From: DAOVFN01 sp964607835 | Lineage (GTDB): Archaea > Aenigmatarchaeota > Aenigmatarchaeia > QMZP01 | DNA length: 46,874 bases | Assembly (NCBI GenBank): GCA_964607835.1 | Contig: CAZSLL010000010.1 | Coordinates: 1 to 46,874, forward strand | Reading direction: 5' to 3' | Shown here: piece after piece, positions 46,862 to 46,874 of the stretch | Layout of the letters: each line of letters starts with the position of its first letter | How positions within the stretch are numbered: the stretch's first letter is position 1 | Translations under genes and position numbers: made by a program | The notes under the pieces: generated by a model | The model's database searches: none | What the model saw: only the letters and a program-made list of their open reading frames with translations | What the model was told of the DNA's origin: nothing

Positions 46862-46871
46862 CTTATAAAAC
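46862..46871 (-). promoter_or_regulatory. Promoter of the surface cluster
   Basis: GTTTTATAAG on the minus strand is centred 27 nt before the ATG of the first pilin-like gene, the leaderless spacing seen across the window. Confidence 0.6.
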
Positions 46872-46874
46872 ATG

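Noticed and set aside
1..46874. CRISPR arrays, transposases, IS inverted repeats, rRNA or tRNA genes
   Set aside because: No regularly spaced repeats, no recombinase-like proteins and no rRNA or tRNA signatures were found on either strand.

Overview
The window is archaeal chromosome. It carries Orc1/Cdc6, aIF5B-type initiation factor, the proteasome/exosome superoperon (psmA, SBDS, rrp4, rrp41, rrp42, L37Ae, rpoP, prefoldin beta), FttA/aCPSF1, SepF, ApgM, L35Ae, a Hef-type helicase and an archaeosortase. Many start codons sit 24-29 nt downstream of a TATA-like box, as in leaderless archaeal transcripts; others have GGAGG or GTGAT Shine-Dalgarno sequences. Core genes are GC-rich and write Arg almost only as AGG. 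The exact lineage cannot be read from the sequence. The Cys-rich surface proteins, class III-like pilins and split Hef would fit a DPANN-type or related euryarchaeal lineage, but that is inference.

Layout. 1-6.7 kb: end of L35Ae, MFS transporter, cupin and Mre11-like phosphoesterase (divergent around a palindrome), gatC, DUF460-type protein plus archaeosortase, degenerate Nudix, infB. 6.7-11.5 kb: carA-carB and a CBS-domain protein. 11.5-16 kb: a 24-codon ORF plus serS, two small ORFs, orc1/cdc6 flanked by six copies of a 10-bp repeat (candidate origin or autoregulatory sites), apgM. 15.9-16.5 kb: an AT-rich DUF1284 cassette bounded by a 67-bp duplication of the apgM 3' end. 16.5-22 kb: proteasome/exosome superoperon with a hairpin-rich unexplained segment before rpl37ae, then UPF0147 and sepF. 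22-27.7 kb: fttA, psmB, Hef helicase, retropepsin-like protein, PorD-like ferredoxin. 27.7-32 kb: pyrG, then an AT-rich wHTH-MNT/HEPN cassette bounded by an 18-bp duplication of the pyrG 3' end, two small unknown genes, an XPF/Hef-type nuclease and a tRNA-binding domain protein.

32-46.9 kb is a block of exported proteins: two separate single-TM anchored proteins, then a tightly packed minus-strand series from 46.8 to 35.4 kb. That series encodes six pilin-like proteins with one N-terminal hydrophobic helix, a 1396-residue Cys-rich protein, a TPM-transglutaminase fusion and a C-terminally anchored Cys-rich protein. It looks like a surface-appendage or adhesion system. No assembly ATPase, platform protein or prepilin peptidase is in the window.

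The two most unusual observations are this surface cluster and the recurring cassette design: cargo inserted exactly behind the stop codon of a housekeeping gene, in opposite orientation, with that gene's 3' end duplicated on the far side.
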